This document shows positions 10,135 to 24,100 of a stretch of 64,000 nt of DNA, piece after piece. Every line of letters begins with the position of its first letter. Positions within the stretch are counted from its first letter, which is position 1. The translations under genes were made by a program, and so were the position numbers. The notes beneath the pieces are model-generated. The model saw nothing but the letters and a program-made list of their open reading frames with translations. It was not told the DNA's origin and did not search any database. Source of the DNA: Actinomycetes bacterium (GTDB taxonomy: Bacteria > Actinomycetota > Actinomycetes > Mycobacteriales > Mycobacteriaceae); NCBI GenBank assembly GCA_022601135.1, contig JAHZJB010000064.1, positions 1 to 64,000 of the forward strand. The letters are read 5' to 3'.

Positions 10135-13100
10135 ATGACCCAGCCATCGCCAGCATCGCCGGACCGCCGAGCGATCATCACCGAGGCTTTGCGCAAGATC
10201 GACGATCTGACCGCGAAACTGGATGCCGCGGAGAAGGCCGAGACCGAACCCATCGCCGTAGTGGGTATCGGCTGCCGGCTGCCCGGTGGGGTCGACGACG
10301 CAGACGAGTTCTGGCAGTTGCTCACCGATGGTGCCAGCGGAGTAATCCGGGTGCCCGCCGACAGGTGGGATGCCGACGAGTTCTATTCACCCGACCACAG
10401 CGTGCCCGGCACCATCTGCAATCGGGAGGGCGGCTTCCTGACGTCCTGGCAGCCCGACGAATTCGACGCGGAGTTCTTCACCATCGCCCCGCGCGAGGCC
10501 GCTGCAATGGACCCTCAACAGCGTTTGCTGCTCGAGGTGGCCTGGGAGGCTTTGGAGCATGCGGGAATCAACCCGCGGAGTCTGCGCGGTTCAGCGACCG
10601 GGGTGTTCGTCGGCCTGACCACCAACGACTACTACCACTCGGTGGTGGGCAGGCTGCGTCCGGAGGATATCGACCCCTACATCCCGTTCGGCAACGCTCC
10701 GAACTTCGCTGCCGGACGGCTCTCCTATTTCCTCGGCGTCCGGGGTCCAGCGGTCGTCAGCGACACCGCGTGCTCATCGTCCCTCGTGTCGATCCACCTG
10801 GCCTGCCAGAGCCTGCGCCGGCGGGAAAGTGACCACGCTCTGGCTGCCGGCGTCAACCTCATCCTGAGCCCCGATAACAACATCGCCTGCTCGCGCTGGG
10901 GAATGCTGTCTCCTGACGGGCTCTGCAAGACCTTCGACGCCGATGCCAACGGCTACATCCGCAGCGAAGGATGCGGCGTGGTGGTGCTCAAGCGCCTGAC
11001 CGATGCGATGCGCGACGGCGACCGGGTGCTGGCGGTGGTCCGCGGCTCGGCGGTCAACCAGGACGGGGCAAGCAGTGGTCAGACCGTGCCGAACGGGCCG
11101 GCTCAACAGGAGCTGATGCGTAGGGCGCTGGCGACGTCGCGGCTGGCCCCGTCGGAGATCGATTACGTCGAAGCGCACGGTACCGGCACCTCGCTGGGCG
11201 ACCCCATCGAACTGGATGCGCTGAGCGCGGTCTACGGCGACCGCGCCGACTCGGCGCCGCTGGTCCTGGGATCGGTGAAGACCAATCTCGGTCATCTCGA
11301 GTCGGCTGCCGGCGTCGCCGGATTCATCAAGACCGTGCTGAGCGTGCACCATGGCTTCATTCCCAAGCTGCTGCACTTCACGAAGCTGACACCCAAAGCG
11401 GGCGAGGCCGCATCCCGGTTCCACATCGCAGCGCAACCGCTGGACTGGCCGACGGTGACCCGCCCGCGCCGCGCGGCGGTGTCGTCATTCGGCGTCAGCG
11501 GAACCAACGCGCACATCGTGATCGAGCAGGCACCGGCGGCCGCGGGCGCAGAAGACGCGGCACCCCAGCCTGATCCGCCGGTGGTCACTCTGGTCGTCAC
11601 GGGCAAAACCGAGCAACGTATCGCCGCACTTGCCGGCCGCCTCGCCGACTGGCTCCAGACCCCGAACGGGGCCGCGGTAAGCCTTGCCGACGTCGCGGAG
11701 ACCCTGAACCACCGCCGCGCCCAGCACCCCAGGTTCGCCACCGTCGCCGCCTGCGATCACGTGCAGGCAATCGCCGGTCTGCGGGCACTGGCCGGAGGGT
11801 ATCCGGCGCCCGGCGTGGTAGCCGCGCACGAGGGCGTCTGCGGAACTGGCACCGGTCCAGGAGTTGTTTTCCTCTACTCCGGCCAAGGCTCGCAATGGGC
11901 CGGGATGGGTAGGCGCCTGCTGGCCGATGAGCCAGCCTTCGCCGCGGCCGTAGACGAATTGGAACCCGACTTCGTCGAGCAGGTTGGCTTCTCCCTACGC
12001 GACGTACTGACCTCTGGCGAGAACGTCGTCGGAATCGATCGCATCCAGCCGGTACTTGTCGGGGTGCAGCTGGCGTTGACCGAACTCTGGCGCGCCCAGG
12101 GGGTCAAGCCCGACGCGGTGATCGGGCACTCGATGGGCGAGGTGACCGCCGCGGTGGTCAGCGGCGCGCTGAGCCCGGCCGACGGCCTCAAGGTGATCGC
12201 CACGCGCTCGCGTCTGATGAAGCGGCTCTCCGGGCAGGGCGCGATGGCGCTGCTCGAACTCGACGCCGCCGCAGCCGAGGAACTGATCGCAGGCCATGCG
12301 GGCCTCACCGTCGCGGTGTATGCGTCGCCCCACCAGACCGTGATCGCCGGACCGCCCGATCAGGTCGACGCCGCGATCGCCGCGGTGGACGCGGCCGACC
12401 GCCTGGCCCGCCGGGTCGACGTCGACGTGGCCTCACACCACCCGATCATTGATCCGATCTTGAGCGACCTACGCGCCGAACTGGCGGCGCTGAGGCCCCG
12501 GCAGCCGAAGATCCCCATCATCGTCACCACCGACGGGCGCCCCACTGACGGTTCCTGCGCCTTCGACGCCGAGCACTGGGTGGCCAATCTGCGCAATCCG
12601 GTGCGCTTCGCCAGGGCGGTGGCCACCGCAGGCGACCGGCACACGCTTTTTGTGGAGGTGAGCCCGCATCCCTTGCTCGGCTACGCGATCAAGGACACGC
12701 TGGCCGATAAACACCACCACAGCATCGCCACACTGCAGCGGGACGCCAACGACACGTTGACTTTCCGCACCAATCTCAATGCCACCCACACGGCGCGCCC
12801 GCCCAAGGTGCCGCGCCGAAGCGGTCCGCGGGTGGCGATCCCGACCACACCATGGCACCACGGACATCATTGGATTCAGCCGGCGTCTCGTTCGGAACCT
12901 TTGCCGCACAACGGTTCTGGGGTGGGCAAGGCTCCAGCCGACGGGTCCTACCACGAGTGGTTCTATCGGTTGAGCTGGCCGGTGCGCGAGTTGGGCCCCG
13001 CCGAAACCGACGGCTCGTGGCTGGTCCTGGCCGACGAATCCGGCGCCGACCTCGCGCAGTTGCTGGGGCCGAACTCGCGCGCGCTGCCGTCCTCGGCGCT

Positions 13101-15645
13101 TGCCGACGACCAGAGCGCAGCCGGACCCGATTCGCTCGCCGGCCAACTCGACGGCGCCGACTATGTCGTCTACGCCCCGCCTGCGCCGGCACGGCCCCTC
13201 GACGCTGCCGCCAGCTACCGCGCATTCGGTGAGCTCCGCCGCCTGGTGGTGGCGATGGCGGAAGCGACCGGCACAGCGGAGCGGTGCGGCAAACCCGGCC
13301 CCACGTTGTTCGTCGTCACCCGCAACGCCCAGCCGATCGCCGATGGTGACCGGGCAAACCCCGCACACGCCGTCCTGTGGGGGCAGAGCCGCACCCTGGC
13401 CCTCGAGAATCCTGAATTCTGGGGCGGTGTCATCGATGTCGACGACACGGTCCCCCCTGAGCTGCTTGCTGGGTACCTGCGCGCCGAGGCGACCGTCGCC
13501 GACGCTGACCGCGACGACCAGGCGGGATACCGCAGCGGTGTCCGCCGGGTGCCCCGCTTGGAGCCACATCCACTGCCCGCCGCCCCGCTGACCAGGCTGG
13601 AAAGCGGCACCAGCCACCTGGTGATCGGCGCGACCGGCAACGTCGGGCCGTACCTGATCCGCCAGCTCGCCGACCTGGGCGCCACGACGATCGTCGCGGT
13701 GTCCCGGCGCGGCACCGGGTTGGCCGACCTCGCGGCCGAGCTCGCCACGGCCGGTACCACATTGGTCGAGATCTCAGCCGACGCGGCCGATGAGGTGGCC
13801 ATGACGGCGGTGTTCCAGCGATTCGGCGCCGACCTGCCTCCGTTGGAGGGCGTCTATCTCGCATCCCTGGCCGGCGGCGAGGCGCTACTCACCGACATGT
13901 CCGACGACGACCTGAACCCGATGTTCCGATCGAAGGTCGACGCGGCATCGGTGCTGCACAAGCTGTCGCTGACAACCCCGGTACGCCGTTTCGTGCTGTT
14001 CTCCTCGATCACCGGTCTCCTCGGCTCACGGGGAGTCGCGCACTACACGGCGGCCAACGCGTTCGCCGACGCATTCGCCTACGCGCGCCGTGCCCTCGGT
14101 CTGCCGGCGACGGTCGTGGACTGGGGTCTGTGGAAGTCGTGGGCGGATGCGCAACCCCAGATGCAGGCAGCGGGACTGGAACCCATGCCCAATGAGGTCG
14201 CGATACGGATGCTGCCGGCCGTGCTGAGCCCGGACGCCCGTGTTCACACCGTCGTGGCCGGCGCTGACTGGGGACGACTGGCCGATGCGTACCACATGCG
14301 GGCCCCGGTGAAGGTGCTCGACCGGTTGATATCCAGCACCACGCCGGCGCCGGAGGCGGGGGACTGCGGCGCGCTGCCCGCGCCCGTCTGGGGCACCCTG
14401 CTCGGCGAGGCGGTCACCAACACCACCCACAACCGGCACTGGCGCGCAGGGCTGCTACCGGAAGCGCGGCCGTATCCTGTTGCGCACCGGGTCCGTGGCG
14501 TCGAGGTTGTTCCCGTTTCGGTTCTGCTGCAGACACTTACGGCCGCCGCCGCCCAACTCGGCGGCGCGACGGTCGGCGATGTCCGTTTCGAGTATCCGAT
14601 CGTGGCCGATCAGCCCAAGGCAATCCACGTCGTAGCCGACAGTTCGACCGGTGCGGACCCGGTCGCCGAAACGGTGACGGTGTGGTCGTCGTCGGGCCCC
14701 GACACCCCGGAACTACGCTGGACCAGGCACGCAAGTGCTCGGCTCGTCGCGGCTCCGGGCGCTGCCCCGCACGGCGATCAGAGCCCTGGGGGCGAAAGGT
14801 TCGATGGTGCAGCGATCGCCGCACTGCAACAGGCCTGGGGAGTGGAAGGCCAGCCGTTCCCGTGGAAGGTCACCGACTGCGCCACCACCAGCGCGGGAGT
14901 GCGCGCCGACATCGAGCTGCCGGAGTCCGCCGACTTCCCCGCGGCGGCCTTCCTCGATGCCGCCGTGCATGTCGCGCGGCTCGCCGACGCCGCCAATGAC
15001 CAACTCCTGCTCCCGGCAGCCCTGGAGAGTATCGGCGTAGCCGCCGACGTTACTGCCACCCACGGCGTCGTCGAGGTGTACCGGCGCGACGGAACGGCCG
15101 ACGGGCTCGTGGTCGATGTCCTCGTCACGGGGGTCGACGGGGCATCCTACGTCGACATCCGCGGGCTCACCTACACCCCGGTGGAGTCGACGCCGGCGCC
15201 GGCGGCCGACGCTGCGACCCCGATTGCAGCGGACTCCGTCGACTGGTCGTCGATGACCCACCAGGAGTCGGTCGACGAGCTCCGGGTGCGCCTGCGGTCC
15301 ATCCTGGCCCGGGAATTGGGCATGCCGGCTGAGGCGGTCGACGTCGACATGCCATTCCCCGAGCTGGGCCTCGACTCGATGATGGCGATGAACCTGTTGC
15401 GTGATGCCAAGGCGCTCGTCCGCGTCGAGCTGTCCGCGACGATGTTGTGGAACCATCCGTCGATCTCGCAGCTGTCGGCGTACGTGGCCGAGCTGCTGGC
15501 GCCGATGCGGCAAGACCGGCAGAACCCGGTCGAACCCGAAGACGACGAACCCCAAGAAAGTTCCGATTCGTTCGGTGTTCTCGACGAGTTGTTCGACAGC
15601 ATCGAATCCGACTCGGCCACCGCCGGTAGTGAGGGCGCACGGTAG
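10135..15645 (+). CDS. Hybrid phthiocerol-type PKS with KS-AT-KR-DH-ACP order
   Basis: An 1836-aa modular PKS. A short coiled docking segment ([16 protein letters not shown]) and the KS (~38-470; DTACSSS Cys ~213) look like PpsC. The AT (GHSMGE ~663, VASHHP ~765) looks PpsD-like. The KR (~1160-1340; [18 protein letters not shown]) looks PpsA/B-like. A dehydratase follows the [12 protein letters not shown] gives an intact HxxxGxxxxP (~1450) and LDAAVH supplies the Asp motif (~1607). The ACP (Ser in GLDSMMAM, ~1747) and tail DELFDSIES resemble the MAS-like PKS at the left edge. There is no ER, unlike M. tuberculosis PpsC. Domain order and mosaic similarity suggest fusion by recombination. All expected catalytic motifs are present, so the module is probably active and could leave an enoyl product. 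The ATG is 6 nt after the ppsA stop. Confidence 0.9.
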   Translation: MTQPSPASPDRRAIITEALRKIDDLTAKLDAAEKAETEPIAVVGIGCRLPGGVDDADEFWQLLTDGASGVIRVPADRWDADEFYSPDHSVPGTICNREGGFLTSWQPDEFDAEFFTIAPREAAAMDPQQRLLLEVAWEALEHAGINPRSLRGSATGVFVGLTTNDYYHSVVGRLRPEDIDPYIPFGNAPNFAAGRLSYFLGVRGPAVVSDTACSSSLVSIHLACQSLRRRESDHALAAGVNLILSPDNNIACSRWGMLSPDGLCKTFDADANGYIRSEGCGVVVLKRLTDAMRDGDRVLAVVRGSAVNQDGASSGQTVPNGPAQQELMRRALATSRLAPSEIDYVEAHGTGTSLGDPIELDALSAVYGDRADSAPLVLGSVKTNLGHLESAAGVAGFIKTVLSVHHGFIPKLLHFTKLTPKAGEAASRFHIAAQPLDWPTVTRPRRAAVSSFGVSGTNAHIVIEQAPAAAGAEDAAPQPDPPVVTLVVTGKTEQRIAALAGRLADWLQTPNGAAVSLADVAETLNHRRAQHPRFATVAACDHVQAIAGLRALAGGYPAPGVVAAHEGVCGTGTGPGVVFLYSGQGSQWAGMGRRLLADEPAFAAAVDELEPDFVEQVGFSLRDVLTSGENVVGIDRIQPVLVGVQLALTELWRAQGVKPDAVIGHSMGEVTAAVVSGALSPADGLKVIATRSRLMKRLSGQGAMALLELDAAAAEELIAGHAGLTVAVYASPHQTVIAGPPDQVDAAIAAVDAADRLARRVDVDVASHHPIIDPILSDLRAELAALRPRQPKIPIIVTTDGRPTDGSCAFDAEHWVANLRNPVRFARAVATAGDRHTLFVEVSPHPLLGYAIKDTLADKHHHSIATLQRDANDTLTFRTNLNATHTARPPKVPRRSGPRVAIPTTPWHHGHHWIQPASRSEPLPHNGSGVGKAPADGSYHEWFYRLSWPVRELGPAETDGSWLVLADESGADLAQLLGPNSRALPSSALADDQSAAGPDSLAGQLDGADYVVYAPPAPARPLDAAASYRAFGELRRLVVAMAEATGTAERCGKPGPTLFVVTRNAQPIADGDRANPAHAVLWGQSRTLALENPEFWGGVIDVDDTVPPELLAGYLRAEATVADADRDDQAGYRSGVRRVPRLEPHPLPAAPLTRLESGTSHLVIGATGNVGPYLIRQLADLGATTIVAVSRRGTGLADLAAELATAGTTLVEISADAADEVAMTAVFQRFGADLPPLEGVYLASLAGGEALLTDMSDDDLNPMFRSKVDAASVLHKLSLTTPVRRFVLFSSITGLLGSRGVAHYTAANAFADAFAYARRALGLPATVVDWGLWKSWADAQPQMQAAGLEPMPNEVAIRMLPAVLSPDARVHTVVAGADWGRLADAYHMRAPVKVLDRLISSTTPAPEAGDCGALPAPVWGTLLGEAVTNTTHNRHWRAGLLPEARPYPVAHRVRGVEVVPVSVLLQTLTAAAAQLGGATVGDVRFEYPIVADQPKAIHVVADSSTGADPVAETVTVWSSSGPDTPELRWTRHASARLVAAPGAAPHGDQSPGGERFDGAAIAALQQAWGVEGQPFPWKVTDCATTSAGVRADIELPESADFPAAAFLDAAVHVARLADAANDQLLLPAALESIGVAADVTATHGVVEVYRRDGTADGLVVDVLVTGVDGASYVDIRGLTYTPVESTPAPAADAATPIAADSVDWSSMTHQESVDELRVRLRSILARELGMPAEAVDVDMPFPELGLDSMMAMNLLRDAKALVRVELSATMLWNHPSISQLSAYVAELLAPMRQDRQNPVEPEDDEPQESSDSFGVLDELFDSIESDSATAGSEGAR

Positions 15646-18600
15646 ATGAAGACCACCTTCGACAGAATCGCGAGCATGTCCGCCGAACAGCGCGACAAGC
15701 TCTCCGAACAATTCGAAAAGGCCTCCCGGGTGGCGGGAGCCGAACCGATCGCGGTGGTCGGCATCGGCTGCCGGTTCCCGGGTGGCGTGACGGGCCCAGA
15801 CAGCTTCTGGAAGCTGCTCGAAAGCGGCACCGACACGGTGACCGAGGTGCCCGCGGACCGCTGGGACGCCGAGGCGTTTTACGACCCCGACGTCAGCGTG
15901 CCGGGTCGCATGCCCACCAAGTGGGGCGCCTACCTCGATGATGTGTCCGGTTTCGACGCCGACTTCTTCGGCATCACCCCGCGAGAGGCGATGTCGATGG
16001 ATCCGCAGCAGCGGGTGGCCCTCGAAGTCGCCTGGGAGGCACTGGAGAACGCCGGGTACGCCCCCGACCAACTCGGCGAATCCCGCACCGCGGTGATGAT
16101 GGGCGTGTACTACTCGGAGTACCAGAACGCCTCGGCGGACAACGCCGACTCCATCGACGCATACTCGGCCACCGGCAACGCACACAGCGTGACCGTCGGC
16201 CGCATCTCCTATCTGCTCGGGCTGAAGGGGCCGGCTGTCGCTGTCGACACCGCCTGCTCGTCGTCGCTGGTGTCGATCCACCTCGCCTGCCACAGCCTGC
16301 GCATGCGCGAGAGCGACCTCGCACTGGCCGGCGGCGTCAGCCTCAACCTGAGGCCGGAAACTCAACTGGCCCTTGCCAAGTGGGGCATGCTGTCGCCGCA
16401 CGGCAAGTGCCACGCGTTCGACTCACGGGCGGACGGGTTCGTACGCGGAGAGGGGGCGGGCGTCGTTGTGCTCAAGCGCCTCACCGACGCAGTGCGCGAC
16501 GGGGACCGCGTGCTCGGGGTGGTGCGCGGATCGGCCGTCAACCAGGACGGCCGATCCAATGGCCTGACCGCCCCGAACGCACCGTCGCAGCGTGACGTCA
16601 TCACCCGTGCGCTCCGCTCGGCCGACGTCGCGGCCGGCACGGTGCACTACATCGAAACCCACGGCACCGGAACCGCTCTCGGTGACCCCATCGAGTTCGA
16701 CGCACTGGCCGCGACGTACGGCAAGGGAGACGTGCCCTGCGCGCTGGGCACGGTCAAAACCAACATGGGCCACCTGGAGGCGGCCGCCGGCGTAGCCGGT
16801 TTCATCAAGACTGTGCTCACGCTGCAGCACGGCACCATCGCACCGAACCTGAACTTCGAGAAGTGGAACCCGCAGATCGACCCCAAACCGACGCGGTTGT
16901 TCGTGCCGACCGAGGCAGGCGAGTGGCCCGGGAGCGAGCACCCCCGCCGCGCGGCGGTGTCGTCATTCGGTTTCAGCGGCACCAACGCTCACGTCGTACT
17001 GGAGCAGGGCCCCGAGCCCGGCCCCGCCGGCGCACCGTCGCCGTCGGTGGTCACGCTGGTCGTGTCCGGCAAGAACACCGCACGTCTGGCCGCATCGGCG
17101 AAGTCGCTGGCCGACTGGCTCGAGGGCGGCGGCGCGGAGGTTCCGCTGGCCGATGTCGCGGCCACCGTCAACCACCACCGAAGCCGCTACGCCACGATCG
17201 CCACGGTGTGCGCACGCACACACACCGAGGCGGTCACCGGACTGCGCGCCCTGGCCGTGAGCCAGAGCGCACCCGGTGTGATCGGCGCCCACGACTCCCG
17301 CGTCGGCTCCGGCACGGTTTTCCTGTACTCCGGCCAGGGTGCGCAGTGGGCGGGGATGGGCAAAGCCCTGCTGGCCAAGGAGCCGGCGTTCGCCGCGGCC
17401 GTCGACGCGCTGGAACCGGCGTTCCTGGACAAGGTCGGTTTCTCGCTGCGCCAGACGCTGGAGTCCAGCGAGCCGCTGGTCGGTATCGACCGGATCCAGC
17501 CGGTGATCGTCGGCATGCAACTGGCGCTCACGGAACTGTGGCGTTCCTACGGCGTCGAGCCGGACGCGGTAATCGGTCACTCGATGGGGGAGGCGACCGC
17601 CGCCGTGGTGGCCGGTGCGCTGACCCCGGCCGAGGGTCTCGATGTCATCGCCACCCGCACCAGGCTGATGAAGCGGCTGTCCGGCCAAGGCGCGATGGCG
17701 CTGCTCGAACTCGATACGCAGGCCGCCGAGAAGCTGATCGCCGACCGGCCCGAGGTGACCATCGCCGTCTACGCCGCCCCGACGCAAGTTGTGATCGCGG
17801 GCCCACCCGATCAGGTCGACGAGCTCGTCGCCACCGTGGATGCCCAGGGCAAGCTGGCGCGTCGCATCGAGGTGGACGTGGCATCGCACCATCCCACCAT
17901 CGATCCGGTGCTGCCCGAGCTGCGTACGGCGCTGGCCGCCCTCAGCCCGGCGCCACCGAAGATTCCATTGGTGTCCACAGTCGCCTACACCGGCGAGTCG
18001 CCGCTGTACAGCGCCGACTACTGGGCCGCCAACCTGCGCAACCCGGTGCGGTTCAGCCAGGCGGTGCACGAAGCCAGCGCCGCGCACAGCAATTTCATCG
18101 AGATCAGCCCGCACCCCCTGCTGACCCACGCGATCTCCGACACGCTGGCCGCGCAGTCGACAAGCCGCAAATACCACGTCGGGTCGACCGTCAACCGGGA
18201 TCACCCCGAGACGCTGGCGTTCCACGCCCAGCTCGCGGCGGTGCGCCCGCCATCGGTCACGGTGCCCGAGGATGAGCAGGTCGGGTCGGCCAGGATTGTC
18301 TCCGCTCCATCGAACGCCTGGCAGCACGTACCGTTCTGGCAGTCGGATCGCGCGACAGGTCAACATTTCTCCGGCGCGCACCCGCTTCTCGGCCTGCACG
18401 TCGAGCTACCGGCGGGCGCCGGCCATGTCTGGCAGTCCGATGTCGGCGTCGAGCCGCACCCGTGGCTGGCCGACCACATCGTTCACGCCCTCGCGGTGCT
18501 GCCGGGTGCCGGCTTCGCCGAGATCGCCCTGGCCGCGGCGTGCCAGGCCCTCGGCCTGGCTCCGACCGAGGTTGAGGTCACGGTGGAGGTCGAGCAAATG

Positions 18601-21102
18601 CTGCCGCTGGATCCGCACACCAAGCTGACCACCCAGACGACCCATGACCAGGCCACCGGGGAGCTGCGGGTGGAGATCCACTCCTGCTCCGACGCGGGCA
18701 GCTGGACCCGCCACGCCGCGGGAACAGCGCGTGCTGTGCCGGCCGGCACACCGGAGAGGATGTCGCCGGCGGCCGACGGAACTCCGGTGTCGCCCGCCGA
18801 CTTCTATACCGCGCTGCGCCGCACCGGGGCCCATCACGGCCACGCCTTCGCCGCGTTAACCCGCATCGTGCGCAGCACCGGGGCCGCCGACACCGAGATC
18901 GTGCTCCCCGATGAGGCCACCCCGCACCGTGGTATCGTGCTGCATCCGGTCATGCTGGACGCCGCACTTCAAGGCCTCGCGGCTGCCATGAGCGACGAGG
19001 TGCTGGGCGGCACCCACTCGGATTCGACCGACGTCACCTATCTACCCGTCGGGTTCGGCTCGATCCGGGTGTTCGGCGAGATCGGTCGGCGCGCCCGGTG
19101 CCACGCCGAGCTGGTCAGTGTCCTCGACGACAGCGGCGACGCGACGGGCCGAGTGACTCTGACCGACGATACGGGCGCGGTGCTGGCCCGAGTCGACAAC
19201 GTGCACCTCAAACGCATCCAGCGCCGTACCGTGCCACTACCGTTGTCGCAGAAGATTTTCGATTCCGTTTGGGTCGAATCGCCCGCCCCCGCGAACACAG
19301 CGCCGACCGGAAGCTGGCTGGCACTGGCCGACACCACCGCGGCGCAGGCGGCGGCGCACGACTTCGCGAGCAGCTTCACGTCGCCGGAGCGACGAGTGAT
19401 CATCGCAGACCTGGGCGACGAGTCGGCCGTGCGGGAGGCATTCGCCACCGCGACCGCCGATCCGGACCTGCCACCGGCCGGGGTTATCGTCTTCGTCGAT
19501 CATCCCGGGTTCGACGGAACCGACGCTGCCGCCGGGCTTGCTCACGCGCGCAACGTGATCTGGGGCGTCGCAGGCGCCGTACGCGCCATCGCAGGAAGCT
19601 GGCACGGCAAGGCGCCACGGCTTTGGCTGGTCAGTCGGGGCGGCCTGGCCGTGGGCGGCAGCCCCGAGAACCCGGACAACCACGATGAGCCGGGCAACCC
19701 GGGCACGGCCAGCCTCAAGGGGCTGGTGCGAGTGCTCGCCTACGAGCACCCGGATCTACGCACCACGCTGCTGGACGTCGGCGCCGAGGCGGATAGCCAG
19801 CTTGTCGCCGGCAGGCTGTCGACCGAGCTCGCGGCCTCGGAAACGGGTTCCGCAATCGATGACATCATCGCCTGGCGGGGATCAAGGCGCTTCGTGGAGC
19901 GACTGTCGCGGGCCAAACTCCCGTCCGGCCGGGGCGAGTTGGTGGTGCGTGGCAACGGCTCTTACGTCGTTACGGGCGCCCTCGGCGGGGTCGGCATGGC
20001 CGTGGTCGGCTGGCTGGTCGACAACGGCGCCGGCCGGGTCGTGGTCAACGGCCGCAGCCAGCCCTCCGAAGAGGTCCAGGCCGCCCTCGACGACCTGTCG
20101 AGTCGGTCCGAGATCGTCACAGTCTTGGGTGATGTCGCGCAATCGGGCGTGGCCGAGCGGCTCATCGCTGCCGCGACGGAAACCGGCAAACCGTTGCGCG
20201 GGGTGATTCACTCTGCGGCCGTGCTCGAGGACGAGATCTTCGTCGGCCTCACCCGAGAAAGCCTGGACAAGATCTGGACGCCGAAAGCGGCCGGTGCGCT
20301 GCGTCTGCACGAGGCGACCATCGGTATGGACCTCGACTGGTGGGTCGGGTTCTCCTCGATCGTCTCGCTGCTCGGTTCGCCCGGACAGGCCGCGTACGCC
20401 TGCGCGAACGCGTGGCTGGACGGACTGGTCGCCTGGCGCAGGGCCGCGGGCCTGCCCGCCACCGCGATCAACTGGGGACAATGGGCAGATGTCGGCCTGG
20501 CCAGTTCGCTGCGCTTTTCGGTGTTGGACCCGATCACCCCGGCCGAGGGGGTCGATGCGCTGGGCGGTGTGCTGGCCGCGGGCTTCTCCCGAGTCGGGAT
20601 CGCCCGGCTACGGCTGGACCGCGCGGCCGCTGCCTTCCCGGAAATCCACCAGATCGGCTTTTTCGCCGATTTGGTGGGGGAGCTGGAGACCGACGACGCC
20701 GACGAGGACTGGGGCGGCCCCGAGGCCCTCAAGGACATGGCTGCCGCCGAGGTCAACCGCGTCGTCGTGGCACGGCTGCGGCGCCGAATCTCGGCGATCA
20801 TGGGCTACTCCGACGACGGTGCGGTGGACACCGAGCAGGCGTTGACCGAGCTGGGACTGGACTCGCTGATGGCCGTACGGATGCGCAACACCATCCGCGG
20901 CGACTTCGGGGTCGAACCACCGGTGGCATTGCTCCTGCAGGGCGCTTCGCTGGCCGACCTCGCCCTGGATCTCGTCCGCCAGCTGGGTCTGGCCGAGGAA
21001 GACACGTCGGAGCGCCCCAACGCACTGCGTGACCGGGCGCAGCAGCGGGCCGCGGCCCGCCAACGTGCCGCATCGCGGCGGAAAGTGGGACCACGATCGT
21101 GA
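15646..21102 (+). CDS. ppsD: Phthiocerol-type PKS, PpsD-like (KS-AT-DH-KR-ACP)
   Basis: An 1818-aa modular PKS, close to the length I recall for PpsD (1827 aa). Domains: N-terminal docking segment; KS (~35-465; DTACSSS Cys ~204); AT (GHSMGE ~645; VASHHP ~745, a methylmalonyl-type motif shared with PpsD); DH ([10 protein letters not shown], with Ala in place of Gly, ~943; LDAALQ ~1104); KR (TGALGGVG ~1440; Tyr in YACANAWLD ~1583); ACP (Ser in GLDSLMAV ~1738). From the DH onward it follows PpsD closely, including the basic tail [12 protein letters not shown]. The N-terminal docking segment and KS look more like PpsB (MTTKWGG-type and MMGVY signatures), suggesting a second mosaic. The ATG directly abuts the previous stop (TAGATG). 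Confidence 0.9.
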   Translation: MKTTFDRIASMSAEQRDKLSEQFEKASRVAGAEPIAVVGIGCRFPGGVTGPDSFWKLLESGTDTVTEVPADRWDAEAFYDPDVSVPGRMPTKWGAYLDDVSGFDADFFGITPREAMSMDPQQRVALEVAWEALENAGYAPDQLGESRTAVMMGVYYSEYQNASADNADSIDAYSATGNAHSVTVGRISYLLGLKGPAVAVDTACSSSLVSIHLACHSLRMRESDLALAGGVSLNLRPETQLALAKWGMLSPHGKCHAFDSRADGFVRGEGAGVVVLKRLTDAVRDGDRVLGVVRGSAVNQDGRSNGLTAPNAPSQRDVITRALRSADVAAGTVHYIETHGTGTALGDPIEFDALAATYGKGDVPCALGTVKTNMGHLEAAAGVAGFIKTVLTLQHGTIAPNLNFEKWNPQIDPKPTRLFVPTEAGEWPGSEHPRRAAVSSFGFSGTNAHVVLEQGPEPGPAGAPSPSVVTLVVSGKNTARLAASAKSLADWLEGGGAEVPLADVAATVNHHRSRYATIATVCARTHTEAVTGLRALAVSQSAPGVIGAHDSRVGSGTVFLYSGQGAQWAGMGKALLAKEPAFAAAVDALEPAFLDKVGFSLRQTLESSEPLVGIDRIQPVIVGMQLALTELWRSYGVEPDAVIGHSMGEATAAVVAGALTPAEGLDVIATRTRLMKRLSGQGAMALLELDTQAAEKLIADRPEVTIAVYAAPTQVVIAGPPDQVDELVATVDAQGKLARRIEVDVASHHPTIDPVLPELRTALAALSPAPPKIPLVSTVAYTGESPLYSADYWAANLRNPVRFSQAVHEASAAHSNFIEISPHPLLTHAISDTLAAQSTSRKYHVGSTVNRDHPETLAFHAQLAAVRPPSVTVPEDEQVGSARIVSAPSNAWQHVPFWQSDRATGQHFSGAHPLLGLHVELPAGAGHVWQSDVGVEPHPWLADHIVHALAVLPGAGFAEIALAAACQALGLAPTEVEVTVEVEQMLPLDPHTKLTTQTTHDQATGELRVEIHSCSDAGSWTRHAAGTARAVPAGTPERMSPAADGTPVSPADFYTALRRTGAHHGHAFAALTRIVRSTGAADTEIVLPDEATPHRGIVLHPVMLDAALQGLAAAMSDEVLGGTHSDSTDVTYLPVGFGSIRVFGEIGRRARCHAELVSVLDDSGDATGRVTLTDDTGAVLARVDNVHLKRIQRRTVPLPLSQKIFDSVWVESPAPANTAPTGSWLALADTTAAQAAAHDFASSFTSPERRVIIADLGDESAVREAFATATADPDLPPAGVIVFVDHPGFDGTDAAAGLAHARNVIWGVAGAVRAIAGSWHGKAPRLWLVSRGGLAVGGSPENPDNHDEPGNPGTASLKGLVRVLAYEHPDLRTTLLDVGAEADSQLVAGRLSTELAASETGSAIDDIIAWRGSRRFVERLSRAKLPSGRGELVVRGNGSYVVTGALGGVGMAVVGWLVDNGAGRVVVNGRSQPSEEVQAALDDLSSRSEIVTVLGDVAQSGVAERLIAAATETGKPLRGVIHSAAVLEDEIFVGLTRESLDKIWTPKAAGALRLHEATIGMDLDWWVGFSSIVSLLGSPGQAAYACANAWLDGLVAWRRAAGLPATAINWGQWADVGLASSLRFSVLDPITPAEGVDALGGVLAAGFSRVGIARLRLDRAAAAFPEIHQIGFFADLVGELETDDADEDWGGPEALKDMAAAEVNRVVVARLRRRISAIMGYSDDGAVDTEQALTELGLDSLMAVRMRNTIRGDFGVEPPVALLLQGASLADLALDLVRQLGLAEEDTSERPNALRDRAQQRAAARQRAASRRKVGPRS

Positions 21103-24100
21103 CGAGCAGTACAGGGGATTCGCTGTCCGACGACGCGTCCGGAAACGCCATCGCCGTGATCGGGATGGCCGGACGTTTCCCGGGCGCGAACTCGGTGTCG
21201 GCGTTCTGGCGCAACCTGCGCAACGGAGTGGAATCGATCGTCGACCTGTCCGAGGAGGATCTGCTGGCCGCCGGCGTCACCGCACGCGCGCTGGCCAACC
21301 GGTCCTATGTGCGCCGCGCTGCGCTGATGTCGGGCATCGAGGAGTTCGACGCGGACTTCTTCGGTTTCACCCCCCATGCGGCCCGAATGCTCGACCCACA
21401 GCACCGACTGTTCTTGCAGACGACATTCCACGCTCTCGAAGAAGCCGGCTACGACCCGGCCGGCCTCGAGGCCACCGTCGGTGTCTTCGGAACCAGTTCG
21501 TCCAGTGGCTACCTACTGCACAACCTGATGTCGAATTACGACCCGATGCTGGTCATCGGGCAGGGCGCGAGCTTCGAGATGGTGAACCTGTCGCTGCAGA
21601 ACGACAAGGACCATCTGGCCACCCGGGTCGCCCATCAATTCGATTTCCGCGGTCCGGCTCTGTCCGTGGCTACCGCGTGCTCGTCGTCGCTGGTTGCCGT
21701 GCATCTGGCGTGCCAATCCATTCTCAACGGCGAATGCGATATCGCGCTGGCCGGCGGATCCTCGCTGCGGGTACCCCACCGCGTCGGGTACTGGTATGAG
21801 CAGGGCTCCATGGTGTCGCCCACCGGGCACTGCAGACCGTTCGACGTCCGCTCCGACGGCACAATCTTCGGCAGCGGTGTCGGTGTCGTCGTGTTGAAGG
21901 CGCTTCCGGACGCGATCGACGACGGCGACCACATTCACGCCGTGATCCGGGGTTCAGCGCTGAACAACGACGGTTCGACCAAGATGACCTATGCCGCACC
22001 CAACGCGATGGGGCAGGCCGAGGTCATCGCCGAGGCGCATGCGGTGGCCGGTGTCGACGCCGCGACGATCGGCTACGTCGAAAGCCACGGCACGGGCACA
22101 CCACTGGGCGACCCGATCGAAATCGAGGGGCTCCGGCAGGCTTTTGATCTTGCCGAGCAAACCCGAAGCGCCCCTTGCTACATCGGGTCGGTCAAATCCA
22201 ACATCGGCCACCTCGAGACTGCCGCGGGCATCGCCGGTCTCATCAAGGCCATCCTCTGTCTTGAGCACGGGGCGATCCCGGCCACCCTGCACTACACCAG
22301 CCCCAACCCCGAGTTGCATATCGACCGCGGCCCCTTCCGAGTGCGCGGTGCCGACGGGCCGTGGGAAGCTGATGGCCTCCGGCGGGCCGGCGTCAGCTCG
22401 TTCGGGGTGGGCGGCACCAACGCCCACGTCGTCCTCGAGGAGGCACCCGCCCGGTCCGGCCGACTGCAGCAGCCCCCTTCCTCACCGGGGCCGCAGGTAC
22501 TGGTGCTGTCCGCGAAAACCCAAGAGGCGCTTACCCAGTCACGTGAAGCGCTGGCCGATGAGCTCTCCGCGACGTCGGACATGGAAGGCTTCCGTTTACC
22601 CGACGCGGCCTACACCCTCACCCGGCGCCGCAAAGATTCCATCCGGCTGGCCGCCGTCGTACACGATCAGCAGGACGCGGCGGCCGCCCTGCGCGCCGCC
22701 GAGATGGACAATGTGTTCGTCGGCACCGGGCTTCCGGACTGGGACACCTCAGACACCCGGGAGGGGCGGGTCGCTTTCCTGTTTCCCGGGCAGGGCGCCC
22801 AACACATCGGGATGGCGCGCGGCCTCCACGACAGCGAACCGGTGTTCGCGCGCCATTTCGACGAGTGCGCGGCCGCGTTCAGCGACGAGATGGGCTACGA
22901 CCTGCGCGCGGAGATCTTCGATGGGGCCGGGCGCAACCTCGAGCACACCGACCGTGCCCAGCCCGCCCTGTTCACCGTCGAGTACGCCCTGGCCAAACTG
23001 ATCCAGTCCTATGGCGTGGCACCGGCGATAATGGCCGGGCACAGCATCGGTGAATACCCGGCAGCCACCCTGGCCGGCGTGTTCGACCTCGACACCGCCA
23101 TCAAGGTGGTGTCCATGCGGGCGCGCCTCATGCACGCCGCGCCGCGCGGCGCCATGGTGGCGGTCACGCTGAGCCCGGAGGCGATCGCCGAGCATCTCAC
23201 CGCCGACGTCGACCTCGCCACCATCAACGATCCCGGGAGCAGCGTGGTGGCGGGCAGCGAAGAGGCCATCCGCGTCTTCCAAGCCGAGCTTGCCGCCAAA
23301 GGCATTAAAGGCGCCGTCGCCCGACGGGTCCGTACGTCGCACGCCTTCCACTCACGATTGATGGATCCGGTGGTCGCGGAGTTCACCGCGTTCCTGTCCC
23401 GCATTACCTTGCACGAGCCGCAGATCCCGTTGCTGTCCAACGTCACCGGCACCACAATGTCGGCCGCCGAGGCAACCAACCCGGCGACCTGGGCGCGCCA
23501 GATTCGGGCTACCGTCCGCTTCGCCGACGAACTCGGCATGCTGCTGGAGCATCCGGACCGCGTGCTGGTGGAAGTCGGGCCCGGCGGCACCCTGACCTCC
23601 TCGGCGGGGCGCCACCCGCGGTGGTCGGACCGGCACCGCGCCGTGCGCTTGATGCGCCACCACGCACAGAACCGCAGTGACCACGACACGTTCTTGCTGG
23701 CGCTCGGGCAGTTGTGGGCAGCGGGGGTCGATGTCGACTGGGGCCCGGCCTGGAGGCGGGGTGCCGCCGAATCGGGGGGCCCACAGCTGATCACGCTCCC
23801 GGGTTACCCGTTCCAGAAGCAGCGCCACTGGGTCGAGCACAACGCGAGCGCCGGCTGGCTCGCCAGGAGCGGTGCGCCCGAGGGTGCCGCCGTCGGCGGC
23901 GGGGCAGCACAGACGTCCACGGCAACTGCGGCCGCCGGGGGCACCTCACAGGTGGAGACAGCCCTGCTGCGCATTTGGAGGCAGTGCCTCGGCCTGTCCG
24001 ACATCGACCGCAACGCCAACTTCTTCGAACTCGGCGGAGACTCGCTGATAGCCATCAGCGTCGCGATGACCGCCGGCCACGAGGGGCTCGATCTCACCCC

